This document shows, in pieces, positions 24,251-36,000 of a stretch of DNA of 64,000 nucleotides. Source of the stretch: Cordia subcordata (Eukaryota > Streptophyta > Magnoliopsida > Boraginales > Cordiaceae). A program made the translations under genes and the position numbers. Position 1 is the stretch's first letter, and the number at the start of each line of letters is the position of its first letter. The stretch lies in the NCBI GenBank assembly GCA_028554755.1, contig JAPTOF010000003.1, positions 29,344,001 through 29,408,000 of the forward strand, written 5' to 3'. The notes under the pieces were generated by a model, which was given only the letters and a program-made list of their open reading frames with translations, ran no database searches and was not told the origin of the DNA.

Positions 24251-25600
24251 TCAGGCTGCTATTGGCTCAGGTGCCATGGCCACAGGCATATCCGTTTTGC
24301 GACCATCTTTCAGGTCAGTTTTGCCCTTGGTTTTATCAGTGGTTGGTTGTGTGTGACCATCATGAATGTATAGAACAAAACTGTTCTTACAAGGTCCACC
24401 AAGGCAACTGCTTGATTGGCAATGGAAAGGTGTTCCATGAATTGGAACAAATCCTGGCAAGAACGATGGGAATCCAATGTGACCCACTGTGGCATAACCA
24501 CTACCACCCCAGCCATATCCACCACCATATCCAGGGTTACCACTGTAGCCGGGTGCTCCACCAATGCCCCATCCACCCCCACCTCCACCTCCACCACCAA
24601 CACTTCCTCCAGGTCCACCATTTCCAGGGAGACCATAGCCGGGTGGTCCACCAATGCCCCATCCACCTCCGCCTCCGCCTCCGCCTCCGCCTCCAACACT
24701 TCCTCTAGGTCCACCATATCCAGGGACTCCATAGCTAGGAGCTCCACCAATGCCACCTCCACCTCCGCCACCACCTTCACCTCCGCCAATGCTTCCTCCA
24801 GGTCCAGGGATACCATAGCTGGGAGCTCCACTAGAGCCCCCTCCACCTCCACCGCCTCCACCACCAACTCCAGGCCAACCGCCATATCCAGGCACGCCAT
24901 AGCTGGGGGCTCCACCAGAGCCCCCTCCGCCTCCACCACCTCCACCACCTCCACCACCAACTCCAGGCACACCATAGCTGGGAGCTCCACCAATGCCCCC
25001 ACCGCCTCCACCACCAACTCCAGGCCCACCACCATATCCAGGCACACCATAGATAGGAGCTCCACCAATGCTCCCACCGCCTCCACCACCTCCACCACCA
25101 ACTCCAGGCACACCATAGTTGGGAGCTCCACCAATGCCCCCCCCGCCTCCACCACCTCCACCACCAACTTCAGGCACACCATAGCTGGGAGCTCCACCAA
25201 TGCCCCCGCCGCCTCCACCACCTCCACCACCAACTCCAGGCCCACCACCATATCTAGGCACACCATAGCTAGAAGCTCCACTAGAGCCCCCACCACCACC
25301 AACTCCACCTCCACCTCCACCTCCACTGCTACTGCCTCCAACCCCTTTACCACCCCCACCACCACTATATCCACCGCCACTTATTCCATGGTGAAAAAAA
25401 TGATGACCTTTATGATGATAAAACCATTTGCCATCTTGAATGGCAGAGTCACTCTTGCCCTCCATTAGACGCTTGTCAGTTTCTTGTGTCTCAGAATAAC
25501 GTATTGGCTTGACTTTATGTGCTGAGCAGAAAGCTAAGCTTAGTAGAGCCATTAAGGCTATGTAACTCCATTTTCTTGCTGCCATTTTTTGGCTCACCAC
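24251..25600 (-). CDS. Secreted glycine-rich cell-wall-type protein
   Basis: A single-exon gene of up to 449 residues. The first Met is at 25600; a second Met at 25585 begins MAARKWSYIALMALLSLAF, a classical signal peptide ending near a SAHK cleavage site, and is the likelier start. A His-rich patch (HHKGHHFFHHG) follows. Then come about ten degenerate repeats made of a (A/S)PSYGVPG(Y/V)GG unit separated by G8-G14 runs. The C-terminal 80 residues are non-repetitive and contain Cys (SSSCLGGPC). This is the layout of secreted glycine-rich structural proteins of the plant cell wall; a specific role is not known. The very long glycine runs make slippage or copy-number variation likely. The antisense and alternate long frames here are artefacts of the GGN periodicity. 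Confidence 0.88.
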   Translation of the reverse strand: MVSQKMAARKWSYIALMALLSLAFCSAHKVKPIRYSETQETDKRLMEGKSDSAIQDGKWFYHHKGHHFFHHGISGGGYSGGGGGKGVGGSSSGGGGGGGVGGGGGSSGASSYGVPRYGGGPGVGGGGGGGGGGIGGAPSYGVPEVGGGGGGGGGGIGGAPNYGVPGVGGGGGGGGGSIGGAPIYGVPGYGGGPGVGGGGGGGIGGAPSYGVPGVGGGGGGGGGGGGGSGGAPSYGVPGYGGWPGVGGGGGGGGGGSSGAPSYGIPGPGGSIGGGEGGGGGGGGIGGAPSYGVPGYGGPRGSVGGGGGGGGGGGWGIGGPPGYGLPGNGGPGGSVGGGGGGGGGWGIGGAPGYSGNPGYGGGYGWGGSGYATVGHIGFPSFLPGFVPIHGTPFHCQSSSCLGGPCKNSFVLYIHDGHTQPTTDKTKGKTDLKDGRKTDMPVAMAPEPIAA

Positions 25601-25645
25601 AACACTTGAATTGAGTATGGTTGAAGCTATGCAAGATTACGGCCT

Positions 25646-25653
25646 CTTATATA
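25646..25653 (-). promoter_or_regulatory. TATA box of glycine-rich protein gene
   Basis: On the minus strand the sequence reads TATATAAG. It lies about 46 bp upstream of the first ATG (25600) and about 61 bp upstream of the second. This is good spacing for a TATA box with a short leader. Confidence 0.65.
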
Positions 25654-26870
25654 GGGAAATGTTTCAGCAGTGCATGCTACGTTTGTTAAACCTATGCATA
25701 AAAATTGCTAAGCAGTTGAAGAGCTCATAAGTAGAAAGCACCATGCCATGCATGTTGTATGGATTTTGATGTCGGAACATGAAGCTTGTGTATGTGAAAA
25801 GAGAGAGATTACGTGTGATAACTATCACTCTGTTAGATGCTACATTACATTTTGGTTTCTCCGGTTCTGTTTCACAATAAAAAAATCGTACTTTTACTGA
25901 TGCGAGTAAGGATCTTGGGTAGCTAAATCGTCAGAGAGTTGAGAGGGGGAAAAAAATCCGTGAAATGTTTTTGGACAAGTACAACATTTTAAATAGCCAA
26001 TGCTGGGTTTTCTTGAAATTGGACCGAGGAAAACTTGTTTAAAGAAATACCAACTCTGATTACGAGATGTTGACGAATTAATTTAAGGGTACTGTTTTTT
26101 TCATATTTATTGTTATAAAAAAAGAGAAAATTTAAAATAGAAATCATTGGAAAGAAAAAGTGATTATGTAATTTTTAATTTTTTTCATTTTTCCTATGTT
26201 ATCTCAATATTTAATCAATCTAAGCTCTGAAGCTAATATATGAAATGAATAATATTAATAACAAAAGAATCATTTTTTCGGTTTGAATAACAAAAGAATT
26301 TGAGAGATTAGCTTATGGTACATCACTTTTGACGATATCAAGGTAAATTGGTGTGAGGCTTATATGACAGTTTTTTTTTTTTTTGGCAAGTTATTAAATG
26401 ACACGTTCATTTAATGATAATGGTTTCAGGCCCTTAAAGGAAAATGCATAGTGATGGATTCGGATCGGAAGTGTTTTGGGATAAAATTGATTGTTTCAAA
26501 ATCAAGACCCATCCTAAAGCTCCAAAATAAGCTTGTGTATGTACACTCTCAAATAAATGTGCCCCTTAGATTGTTCCTATCACAGAGTGAATAATAAGAT
26601 GAGTTATGATAATATTAAACTAGACTAGATCAACCTAAACAACAACATTTTTTGAGCAACATTTTGAAGCTATTTCTTTTGAAATTAGTTTGTCTATCTC
26701 AATTAGTGATATTTTCTTAAACAAAATCTAGACCTAATCCCTCTTTAAACCTCCTATGCAGAATTATAGAACAGTTTAATTATTTAAAATTATTCTCCAT
26801 AAATAATAATTTAAATTCAAATTTTATGAGAGACGAAATTAAATTAAAATGGAAGTTATAAAAAAAATTT
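25654..26870. other. Spacer upstream of the glycine-rich protein gene
   Basis: AT-rich intergenic DNA. The first few hundred bases form the promoter region of the minus-strand glycine-rich gene. A T-run lies at about 26371-26384. No ORF with codon structure. Confidence 0.45.
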
Positions 26871-27400
26871 GGGTGAATTACTCAACTGCTCCTCATGACT
26901 TGACTAATATTCACAACTTTCCTCTGTATTTTACAAATTAGCTACTTGACCCCCTATAGTTTCAACGATAGTGCACACGACTCCCAAAAGTTAACTGTCG
27001 TTAGTTTTTTAACGAATTTTATTAAAAAGTTCATTCTGCCCCTAACTTATTAAATAAAATATCTATTTTACTTTTATTTTATTTAAAAATCAAAAATTAA
27101 ATTAAAAAAAAAAAAACAAGAAGGATGAGGGGTGGGGGCTGCTGAGGGTCGAGGGCAAGGGGGTGGGAGCTGCTCGGGGTAAGGGCAGCAGGGTGGGGGT
27201 TGCTAGGAGAAGGGGCGACGGGCGTGGGGTGGACGAGCGTGGGGGCTACAGCACGTGGGGGCGACGGGGGTGGTGGGAATTATTATGCACATTTGTCATA
27301 AAATTTGCCAAAAGTCAGATTCACCCTCCGACTTTGAGGGAATTTATCCACATAGGTCAACCAAAATGACAATTTCACCCCCCCTAATCCCATCCCAAGT
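26871..27400. mobile_element. Partial element related to the one at 9207-10312
   Basis: The left end reads GGGTGAATTACTCAACTGC, followed by GTTTCAACGATAGTGCACACG, CCGTTAGTTTTTT-like sequence and ATAAAATATCTATTTTAC. This is the same order of motifs as 9207-9420. It is followed by A-rich and then G-rich low-complexity sequence (27120-27275), as in the middle of that element. The matching right arm is absent or replaced by a different repeat (27285-27390, containing TTTGCCAAAAGTCAGATTCACCC). No target duplication was found. It lies directly upstream of the GRXS17 start and may form part of its promoter. Confidence 0.5.
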
Positions 27401-27511
27401 GTTCCAGAAAATTCTCTTCCTTTTCTTCAAGACCTGAAAAAACAGAAAACACACAGCAAAGGGAGCAAAAGGGGAAAAAAAAGGAAAAAAGAAATCTAAA
27501 GTTGATCGGCG

Positions 27512-27893
27512 ATGGGAGGCGGTGGTTCAGTGAAGGATGTGTCATCTAAGGCGGAGCTTGACAAGCTAATAGCCGAGGGATCACCTCTGATAATACACTT
27601 CTGGGCAGCATGGTGCGAGGCATCAAAGCACATGGACCAAGTCTTTTCTCACTTGTCCACTGATTTTCCTCATGCCCAATTCTTAAGGGTATCCTAAATC
27701 TTTCTCAAGTTGTGACCTTTTTGTATTGCAAATTGTTTGTCTTGAAGTAGGAGTTCATTAAGTCTTGTTTTTACTGAATAAATTTGATAATTATTTTGCA
27801 TTGGTTTACTGTTTTTGTATTTTCTGGTCCTGGGTTTATACAATCTGTTAGTTTTTCTTTGATTTTATTCATAAAGTTGGTAACTTGAGAATG

Positions 27894-27930
<37 letters not shown>

Positions 27931-30396
27931 TGTTTGATCGCGTTTTGGCCTTTCAATTTCTTAATGTTTTTGTTTCGGGTTTTGCTCTCTGTCTTTGTTT
28001 CGGGTTTTAGGCAAAATGGGGTTGGAGAGGTGTTGCCTATAATAGGGTATTTGAGCAGATAATTTTGTAATTTTGCCTTTGAAGAAGCAAGAAAGTATAT
28101 TTTGAATATTGGGAAAATGCAGCTTTAAACTGAGTTTTATAAGGTTTTAGTTTATTGATGTCATATTTTATGGTATTGGTTTTCGAGCTACTGATCCTGT
28201 TAAATGTTTTAAGTACTAGGTTAAATCCTATGGACTTTGTCGAATGTGGAGCTGTCTTACTTTATTTACACTTCTGGCACTGAGAAGCGTGGCCTCGACG
28301 CTCTCATTGTGCATGCGATGAGCTCTAAACCTCAGATTCTATGTGCTATTAATTTCAACACAAATCTTGTGTTCATCACCTTATTTGTTTTGTACTATTT
28401 GAGGTCAGACTTTATCATCTTATTCTATGAAATTATCAGGAGGATAGTAAGATAGCATGAGTTTGAAGTCAAGATAATTGACCAAAAAGTATTTCTCGTT
28501 AACTCGTTGAACTGTTTTATGGCATTACAAATTACATGTTACGAGGGAAGGTTACAAGGGAGATTGTTATCTCTGATCAATGTCATTACCTATTCTCCAT
28601 CCAATTGATGGATAGAGTATAACTATATTTCTTTATTTTTTCCAAAACTTTGTAATATGGTGTTGTATTAGTCATAGTGCAATAGAGAAATCCTGTGTAA
28701 TGTTTCTCTTTTTAATTGAATTGCACTGCTGATAGATTCTTGTGATTTATTGTTCAGAGGAAACCTACTTTTGTGAGTGAAGTGTTTGCTTTCACTTATG
28801 AATTGTCCTCCTTGGAGTTGTGATCTTGTATAAATGATTTAGTTGCTTTAACATTAGGATCCACCTTCTGAAAAGATAGATTATAGTGTTTTGTTATGTT
28901 GAGACCTCAAATCTTTTGGACTCATTGCCATCCTATTTTACTCTTTGTTCCATAGGCTGAAGCTGAAGAGCAACCTGAGATTTCTGAGGCATATTCAGTG
29001 TCTGCTGTGCCTTTTTTTGTCTTCTGCAAGGTAATTTTGTTGAGTAATTTATATAGATTCTCTGATCTCCATCCTGCAAAAATTGGCAAAGCATAGTCAT
29101 CAAGTAGGGTATAACTTTCATTTATAGGAATGCAGTTCTAGCCTAACTTGATATTTTTGATCCTGTTAGGATGGTAAGACTGTTGACACATTGGAAGGTG
29201 CTGATCCGTCCAGTTTGGCTAATAAGGTTGCTAAAGTTGCTGGCTCAATCACCAAAGGGGATCCTGCAGCCCCTGCCAGCCTAGGGATGGCAGCAGGTCC
29301 CGCTGTTCTAGAAACAGTCAAGGAGCTTGCGAAAGAAAATGGTGGTCCTCAAAGCCAATTGCCTTCTGAAACTGGTGATGGCCTAAAAAGGCGACTTCAG
29401 CAGCTAATTGATTCTAAGCCAGTCATGCTTTTCATGAAAGGGAGCGCTGAAGAACCCAAGTGTGGCTTTAGCCAAAAAGTTGTTGAAATTTTGAAGAAAG
29501 AAAAGGTCAGCTTTGGAAGCTTTGATATTCTGACTGACAATGAGGTTCGAGAGGGGTTGAAGAAGTGTTCCAACTGGCCTACATATCCTCAGCTCTACTG
29601 TAAGGGTGAACTCCTTGGTGGTTGTGACATTGTAATTGCAATGCACGAAAGTGGTGAACTTAAAGAAGTTCTTAAGGATCATGGCATTGAAACCACTGAT
29701 TCCAATGAGAAGAAAGTGACTGAATCTGAAGGTGGAAAGGGTGGCATCTCTCAGCCCTCTGGCCTGAGTGCACCTCTGACCTCTCGCCTGGAAAGTCTGA
29801 TTAATTCAAGCCCAGTTATGTTGTTTATGAAGGGAAAGCCTGATGAACCACGTTGTGGTTTCAGCCGGAAGGTGGTTGATATTCTCAGACAGGAGAAGGT
29901 AGACTTTAAAAGTTTTGACATTCTTTCTGATGAAGAAGTTCGTCAAGGCCTTAAAGTTTACTCAAACTGGTCCAGTTATCCTCAGTTATACATAGAGGGT
30001 GAACTTATTGGTGGATCAGACATTGTTTTAGAGATGCAAAAGAGTGGAGAGCTTAAGAAGGTTCTCGCCGAGAAAGGAATCCCTCACGGGAATACTCTTG
30101 AAGACCGGCTGAAGACACTGATAACTTCTTCACCTGTGATGCTTTTCATGAAGGGTACCGCTGATGCTCCCAGATGTGGTTTCAGCTCCAAGGTGGTGAA
30201 TGCCCTGAAGGAGGAAGGCGTAAAGTTTGGGTCTTTTGATATCTTGACTGATGAGGAAGTGAGGCAGGGGTTGAAGACATATTCAAACTGGCCAACCTAT
30301 CCTCAGCTATACTACAAAGGTGAGTTGATGGGAGGTTGTGATATTGTATTGGAGATGCGAAACAATGGTGAGCTGAAGTCCACCTTATCTGAGTAG
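27512..30396 (+). CDS. GRXS17: Monothiol glutaredoxin S17, multidomain (GRX3/4 type)
   Basis: Three exons: 27512-27688, 28956-29030, 29170-30396, giving 492 residues (Arabidopsis about 488). An N-terminal thioredoxin-like domain carries WAAWCEAS (31-38), with a single Cys35 in place of the CGPC pair. It is followed by three glutaredoxin domains, each with a CGFS active site at about residues 182, 313 and 420 and the FDIL-S/TD-EVR-GLK and NWP/SS-YPQLY-GELIGG blocks. Cytosolic and nuclear GRXS17 handles Fe-S clusters and redox signalling. In Arabidopsis it is linked to thermotolerance, meristem function and cytosolic Fe-S assembly. All three CGFS sites are intact. The first exon encodes most of the Trx-like domain, and the third encodes all three Grx domains. 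A repeat-type element ends just over 100 bp upstream of the start codon. Confidence 0.96.
27895..27928. repeat. (TA)n microsatellite in GRXS17 intron 1
   Basis: About 17 uninterrupted TA dinucleotides in the first intron, likely length-polymorphic. Confidence 0.9.
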
Positions 30397-30794
30397 GCAT
30401 AAACGATGCATGAAAAACATTGGACAAGAGCTGGTGCCAGTAGGTTTCGTTCAAACTGTAATCTGTTTAGCGGATTGGTACAGATTATGGTTTGGTACTA
30501 TAATTTGATTTTAATGCTGTCTGCCTTTTCGTATAATGAGTGGTCTAATGATTGAGAGGGGATGTTACTATTGTTTTTAAGGCTTATTAATGGTCATTTG
30601 GATTATGTCCTAGAATTTTCTTCCCGTCTACCTTTTGGGTTCATTTGCTGTTACAGTTTTGTAGTATCATAATATCCTTGTGGCAATTCTTCACTTGTGA
30701 TGATATGAAATTGTTTTATGAAAACTTAGAAAAAGACTATAGATACAAGCTTGGTAACATCCATTTATTAACTTGTCAAAAGTACATTTTAGTA
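30397..30794. other. Convergent spacer between GRXS17 and PPR genes
   Basis: About 400 bp separate the two stop codons. It holds both 3' UTRs; an AT-rich core lies at 30480-30780. No gene. Confidence 0.5.
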
Positions 30795-33370
30795 TTAACT
30801 CCCAAATTTGTCTTCCATGCTGAGGATTTTGTTTGTTTCTTCATCTGGAAGTATACCGTCGGCTCGCATGCTACTTAAAAGCACATCTATGCCTTTACCA
30901 TTTCTCATACATGATTTCAGTAAAATATGATACATCTGCCTATTAAATGGGACAATATTTCTCAAAGAATCCAGACATGTGTGGACATCTTCAGCTTTAC
31001 CTTCCTCCCCTAGTGACTCCAGTATTCTTGTGATTATATGTGGAGGAAATTTCCAATCTTTGTTCTCCTCCCGCGGAAATAGAGCTACTTTCATGCATGC
31101 TACGGCCTTCTTTGTCTCGCCCTTCTTTAGGTATCCTTCTATCACTGCAACCCAACTGTTCGGAGTTGCTTTCTTCCCTTTCTGCATCAAGTCTTCAAGC
31201 ATCAGCTCGGCTTTTTCATATAATCCCTTTGCGACGTAGCCAAGAATGACAACATTTGGCACTCGAAAGTCATAGCAGTTCCTAGACGATTCCCATTCCA
31301 CGAGCAATTTCTCCGCTTCTTCAAGTTCACCTAGCCTCATGAGAGAGACTAGCATATTTATGTAATCCCGGTTGATGCACCTCTTACAATCACTCTTCTC
31401 AAGACCCCATATTCTAATGAACTCTGTTTTGTTCCCAAGTCTAGAATGAAGGGAGATAATATGGTTATAGCCAAGACTGTCTTTCTTGTCCAGTCTCTCC
31501 TCCGCTTTCTTGAGAACATTATTTGCCTGAAGACTTAGGCCGGCCTTTATATAGATATTTGCCACAACTGCGTATGTGTTCCAGTCAACAACGATTCCGG
31601 GTTGGTTTTCCATTTCCTCCAAAACTTTTTCCATTCCCTCGATATCTGACCTTAATCCATATGAATTGATGCAAAGTCTGTAGCTTAAATTGTCAGGAGA
31701 AATCCCAGTCTCCTCCATCTGGGACAGCAGTTGAGGGACCTTTTCAATTTGACCCGTATTTGTGTAAAGGCACATGATATCATTAAACACCGTGGATGAT
31801 AAAGAGATTCCTTTCTCCTTCATTTTTTGCAAATGGGACAATGATTTCTCAATTCGATTCTGTCGGACATAGCAATGCAGCAGAGCGCCATACGTCCTCT
31901 CAGTTTTCTCTTCGTCACCCAAGTTATTGAAATAGCTTTCAGCAGAGCCATAACCATGAACCCTGCCCATTAGATCCAACTGCACTGCATGTTCAATTGG
32001 GGTAAATTTATAGATATCCTTCCTTTGCACCCACTCAGAAACCTGCTTAACAAAACATCCCAAGGTCAGACTTCCAAAGGTGTTAGCAAACCAGTGTTAA
32101 AAATAAGATTTCATCCCCTAACAAAAATTCTTGCAGATATCTTCTGCCGTCTGACAGAAAAACGAAACCATAGGAGAAGTAATAATAGAAATCAGAAATA
32201 TCAAACTCTTCATGTTAAACCAAGTACAGAAGTAATTTGTAATTATGGCTTTGGTGGAGATAACTTCATGTAATAAAGGAATATAGACAAACCTTAGGAC
32301 TAAACAAAAAGAAAAGAGAGAAAGGTGTCATTACCAATCAAATCCAAAGTCAACAATGAAAGGTGAATTTGCTGTATAACTTATTACATCATTTTAATCA
32401 CAAACAGCCTTAAGTTGGATGAGACTATTTACGACTTTTAATGTGTTTCTTAGTTCTGCAGCTGCCTAAATAAATCCATTCATAATATATGAAGAGTATT
32501 AAGCACTTGAGTCAGAGTAAACAGTGCTAATTTGGGTCCTTATAAGCACAAAAAATGAAAACAACTCCCACTAGCTTTTCACAAAAAAGTGCTCATAAGC
32601 AGCCAAAATGAAACACCCTGTCAGTCACATATAAAACCCAATAAAATTCACTCGATTTCTGACCTTACACACGGGATTATATAGTCAATCACTTTAGAAA
32701 AAGTATCATTCACCTTTCATTTACCGATTAGAATATATAATCACTTTAAAGAAAGATATCATTTCCCAGTCCATATACTATTATCTCAATTACTAATTTT
32801 GATGTTTCTTCGCGACACTTACATAAATTTATCTGTAAAATCACACACATTGCATTTTTATCAAACACGTTTCATATTTTGCAAACAATACGGAAAAAGC
32901 AAATTTCAATCACAAGTGTTACTCAAAAAAGCAATCCACTCGAAAAATTATGAGAGCCTAACATCGACATAGTTAACTAACATAACTAAAAATCTTAAAT
33001 CAATAAACCCACAAGCGAAATGGCAAAACTTTTTCAGTAATCAATCACACATAACGCAAAAGCGAACCTCAAGGGCTTGAGAGAAGCGCTTGCGCTTGCG
33101 GAGATCACGGATGATGCGTTGGAGCTCGGCGAAGGAGGCGTTCTTGTTGTGGGTCTGGACCCATTGGTCCAGCACCGGCGAGACACTCGTGTTGGGGTTG
33201 CCCAAGGGGCTGATTTGTGAGTAAAGAGACGATGCCTCCTTCTTCTTCTTGTTGTTGTTGGGCTTTGTGTAGTAGTAGCAACATCCACTGCTGCTGCTTC
33301 TGCCATTGTTGATGGTGATGAAGAGTCTGGTAAGAATGGTTTTCAGCTGTTGAATTTTCAGTTGTTGCAT
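30795..33370 (-). CDS. P-class pentatricopeptide repeat protein, probably mitochondrial
   Basis: Two exons on the minus strand: 33370-33068 (first) and 32042-30795, joined in phase 0 at ...FSQALE/VSEWV..., giving 516 residues. The N-terminus is rich in Ser, Lys, Arg and Asn with few acidic residues, suggesting an organelle presequence. A conserved block ending in LQRIIRDLRKRKRFSQALE follows, then TPIEHAVQLDLMGRVHG and a run of about ten degenerate 35-residue PPR motifs (for example TYGALLHCYVRQNRIEKSLSH). The set resembles the At4g21705/At2g20710 group of Arabidopsis mitochondrial PPRs; this is recalled, not searched. There is no E or DYW domain. PPRs bind organelle RNA; the target is unknown. 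Alternative start codons exist in other frames of exon 1, but only this frame joins exon 2. Confidence 0.9.
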
Positions 33371-34077
33371 TTGGACTTGGTGGTGGAAATGGGTTTTGGG
33401 GCAAAAAGGGTTTTAGATGGTAACTTTTTTTTTTTTTTTTTCTAATTTAAATTTCTTATCATTTTTTTTTAATGATAAAAATCTCAATTTGATGGACACG
33501 GATTTGATTCCCTTTTTTTTTTTTTAATGGGAAATTCATATGTGGAAGGCCAAAGATTTGATCGGAATTCTTTTTATGATAAGAAATTCATAATGAAAAA
33601 GATGAAGATTCGATCCGAACTAAGTTTTTTGTATAATTACACTTACAAGATTATATATAAAGTTGAAATAACATTTGTAATTTGTAGCTTGGCCAAAAGA
33701 AAAGAAAAAAAAAATTGATATGCCTGTGATTCAAACACAAAACTAGATGGATAGAGTGTATAATTTCTTTATTAAAGAAATAAAACATTTGTAATTTGCA
33801 TTGCTAGATTAAGGTGCAAATAATAAAGATTTGAAGATTACAAGCCACTATTTTATCCTTTTACCTAAATTTTGTTTATAATTACGTCCATCTAGTTTTG
33901 AAATTTATGGGGTTTTGTCAACATAAATGCATATTACAATATGGGTCAAGATTAGAACGACAAAGCCCAACACCATTGATAACAGCCCATGACCCAAAAT
34001 TGTGCCCATGAACTCAACACAAGAAACCAAAAGTCAGGCCTCGATTTAAGCACCACTGTAACGTATGTACAATTGTG

Positions 34078-34249
34078 GGTTGGAGATAGATAAAAGATTG
34101 AGAAGCTTGATCTGATGATGCATAAAAATTTTAAATGAATCAATCTCTAATTTTCAATAACTTGGTTGGAGAAAGATAAAAGATTGAGGAGCTTGATTTG
34201 ATGATGCATTAAAAAAAATTTTAAATGAATCAATAAATAAAATTTGAAT
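34078..34249 (+). repeat. 86-bp tandem duplication
   Basis: Two adjacent copies, 34078-34163 and 34164-34249. Both contain GGTTGGAGA, GATAAAAGATTGAG-AGCTTGAT, TGATGATGCAT and TTTTAAATGAATCAAT. Divergence is low, with small indels in the A-run. Confidence 0.75.
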
Positions 34250-34885
34250 AACTTATCCCTTATTTTTTAATTCCAATTATTCTTTTTAGTATGTTATTAG
34301 ACATATCAATCGTAATTTAAACAAGATCTCTGACTCATATCGGACCTATAATCTTTTCTTAAAATTTTCTTTTCATTTTTTTTTTTTTTTTGCAAGAAGA
34401 CTCAGACAAGCGACGCATTTGGGACAGAAAACTTCTAATTTAATAATAATGTAAATTTTTTCACGCCAAAAAACAAAAATTAAAAAAAAATCTCGAGTAA
34501 ATGGACGCGTTATGAGCCTTATTGATCCTATCACCTTCAACTTTATTAGGAGTGCCCTTTTGAAGAAAACACACACACACACACACACACGCAAACCAAA
34601 AGAAAGAAAGGGAAAAGGCCGTGCCCTTTTGACAATTTGGGCCAAGCTTCCGGACATATTAGTTACGAAGTCAAAGTAGGAGACTGCCACAAAGAAACGT
34701 AGTAAAAAGAAAAGGCCCGATATGGTCCAAATAGTACATCGCTGATCATTTGACCACACCAAGAAAACAAAAAAAAACAAAAAAACAAAAAGAATTTGAC
34801 AAATGGACGACAAAGAGAACATGGATGCCATCATTTTGGACCAAACAATTCCATTCTCACATGTTTTTTGCATGTCAGCAAGAAG

Positions 34886-34911
34886 ACACACACACACACA
34901 CATACATACAC

Positions 34912-34951
<40 letters not shown>
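34886..34951. repeat. Compound (AC)n(ATAC)n(AT)n microsatellite
   Basis: An uninterrupted series of CA, then CATA and then TA dinucleotides. A similar (TA)n/(CA)n tract occurs at about 35956-36009, in the intron of the heat-shock factor gene. Confidence 0.85.
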
Positions 34952-34953
<2 letters not shown>

Positions 34954-35304
34954 CTTGATGATGTAGCTTGGTTGAGAAAATATAGAAAGCAACAAGGTGA
35001 AATTATCAAGAAAAGAGATATTCAAAACGAAACAGTTAAGTCGTGTTTGCTGTGCACGAGCCTCGACCACGCAGTCCGGGTCAGGCTGATTATCCACAAG
35101 CCTGACCCCTGTTCTTAGTAAAATGATGACTTGATGCACAAGAAGTACGTAAATCAAAGTGATTAATTAATTCCTAGTTAAGGCAAAGAAAGATGAAATT
35201 AATAACGTCGATGAAGGTCCTGAGTACATGAGATGCGTTGTGAGATTGATTATGTAATAACCGACTCACTTAGAGAGATAAGGCTTGATTGGGTTTACAT
35301 ACTA

Positions 35305-35955
35305 CTAGCACAGTCTCCTGACTTTATTCCCGTAATTGTCCATGTACTGAGAAAAGCATTGCCATAGCTTGATCTCAAGACTCTTGAAATGAGCAATCTG
35401 CATCTGCAGCTCCGATCTCTCTCTTCTTAGGCTCCTGTTCTCCTCCGTGAGCAGCAGACGAGTAGTATTTTCGGCTTCCACCGATGTGGTGCTGCTCTCT
35501 TCAGATGCTTTTAGGTACTGAGGGAAGGCACTAGGTTCACTCTTCTTTCGAGTGATCTCCACAAGCAATTGCCTACAACCTTTTTGGAACTTCTCGTGCT
35601 GAAATTCCCACCTCTTTGATGCTATTTTCTTGAAACCCTATATTGATTAATCAAGGGTTATTAGAAACATGCATTAATCACAGTGCATGTCTAGAATTCA
35701 TGAATCTCGTTCCGATACGGACATTCTGAGATTTAGGGTTAATTGAAATGATTGAGATCGACTATTTAAATTTTTCAAGGATCAATTTATGCAATTAACA
35801 AGCATCATTATAAGATGTTTGAGACCGAGGATCTCGCTTCTATCATACTATATCAAAATGTGGCATGTATAAAATAAAATGTTTCTGCTTTCTCCCATTT
35901 TTATATGTAAATTTGTTATTGAGTTTTTGGTTTCTTTCCGCTCTATGTTATATAA

Positions 35956-36000
<45 letters not shown>

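Larger units (their letters stand above)
33371..35304. other. Spacer between PPR and heat-shock factor genes
   Basis: The promoter region of the PPR gene lies at its left edge. T-runs occur at 33425-33440. An 86-bp tandem duplication lies at 34078-34249. A (CA)n tract is at 34568-34590, and a compound (AC)n/(AT)n tract at 34886-34951. No gene was supported; the ORFs over the microsatellites are low-complexity. Confidence 0.5.

Noticed and set aside
24310..25380. A 356-codon second minus-strand ORF, Val/Glu-rich
   Set aside because: A frame-shifted reading of the same GGN repeat; no independent coding evidence.
24416..25468. A 350-codon plus-strand ORF, Ser/Thr-rich
   Set aside because: It is the mirror of the glycine-rich gene on the other strand. 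Its composition follows from CCN repeats, and it has no signal peptide, domain or promoter.
34373..35157. ORFs over the CA/TA microsatellites near the heat-shock factor
   Set aside because: They are made of low-complexity CVCV and YIYI runs from dinucleotide repeats, with no domain.
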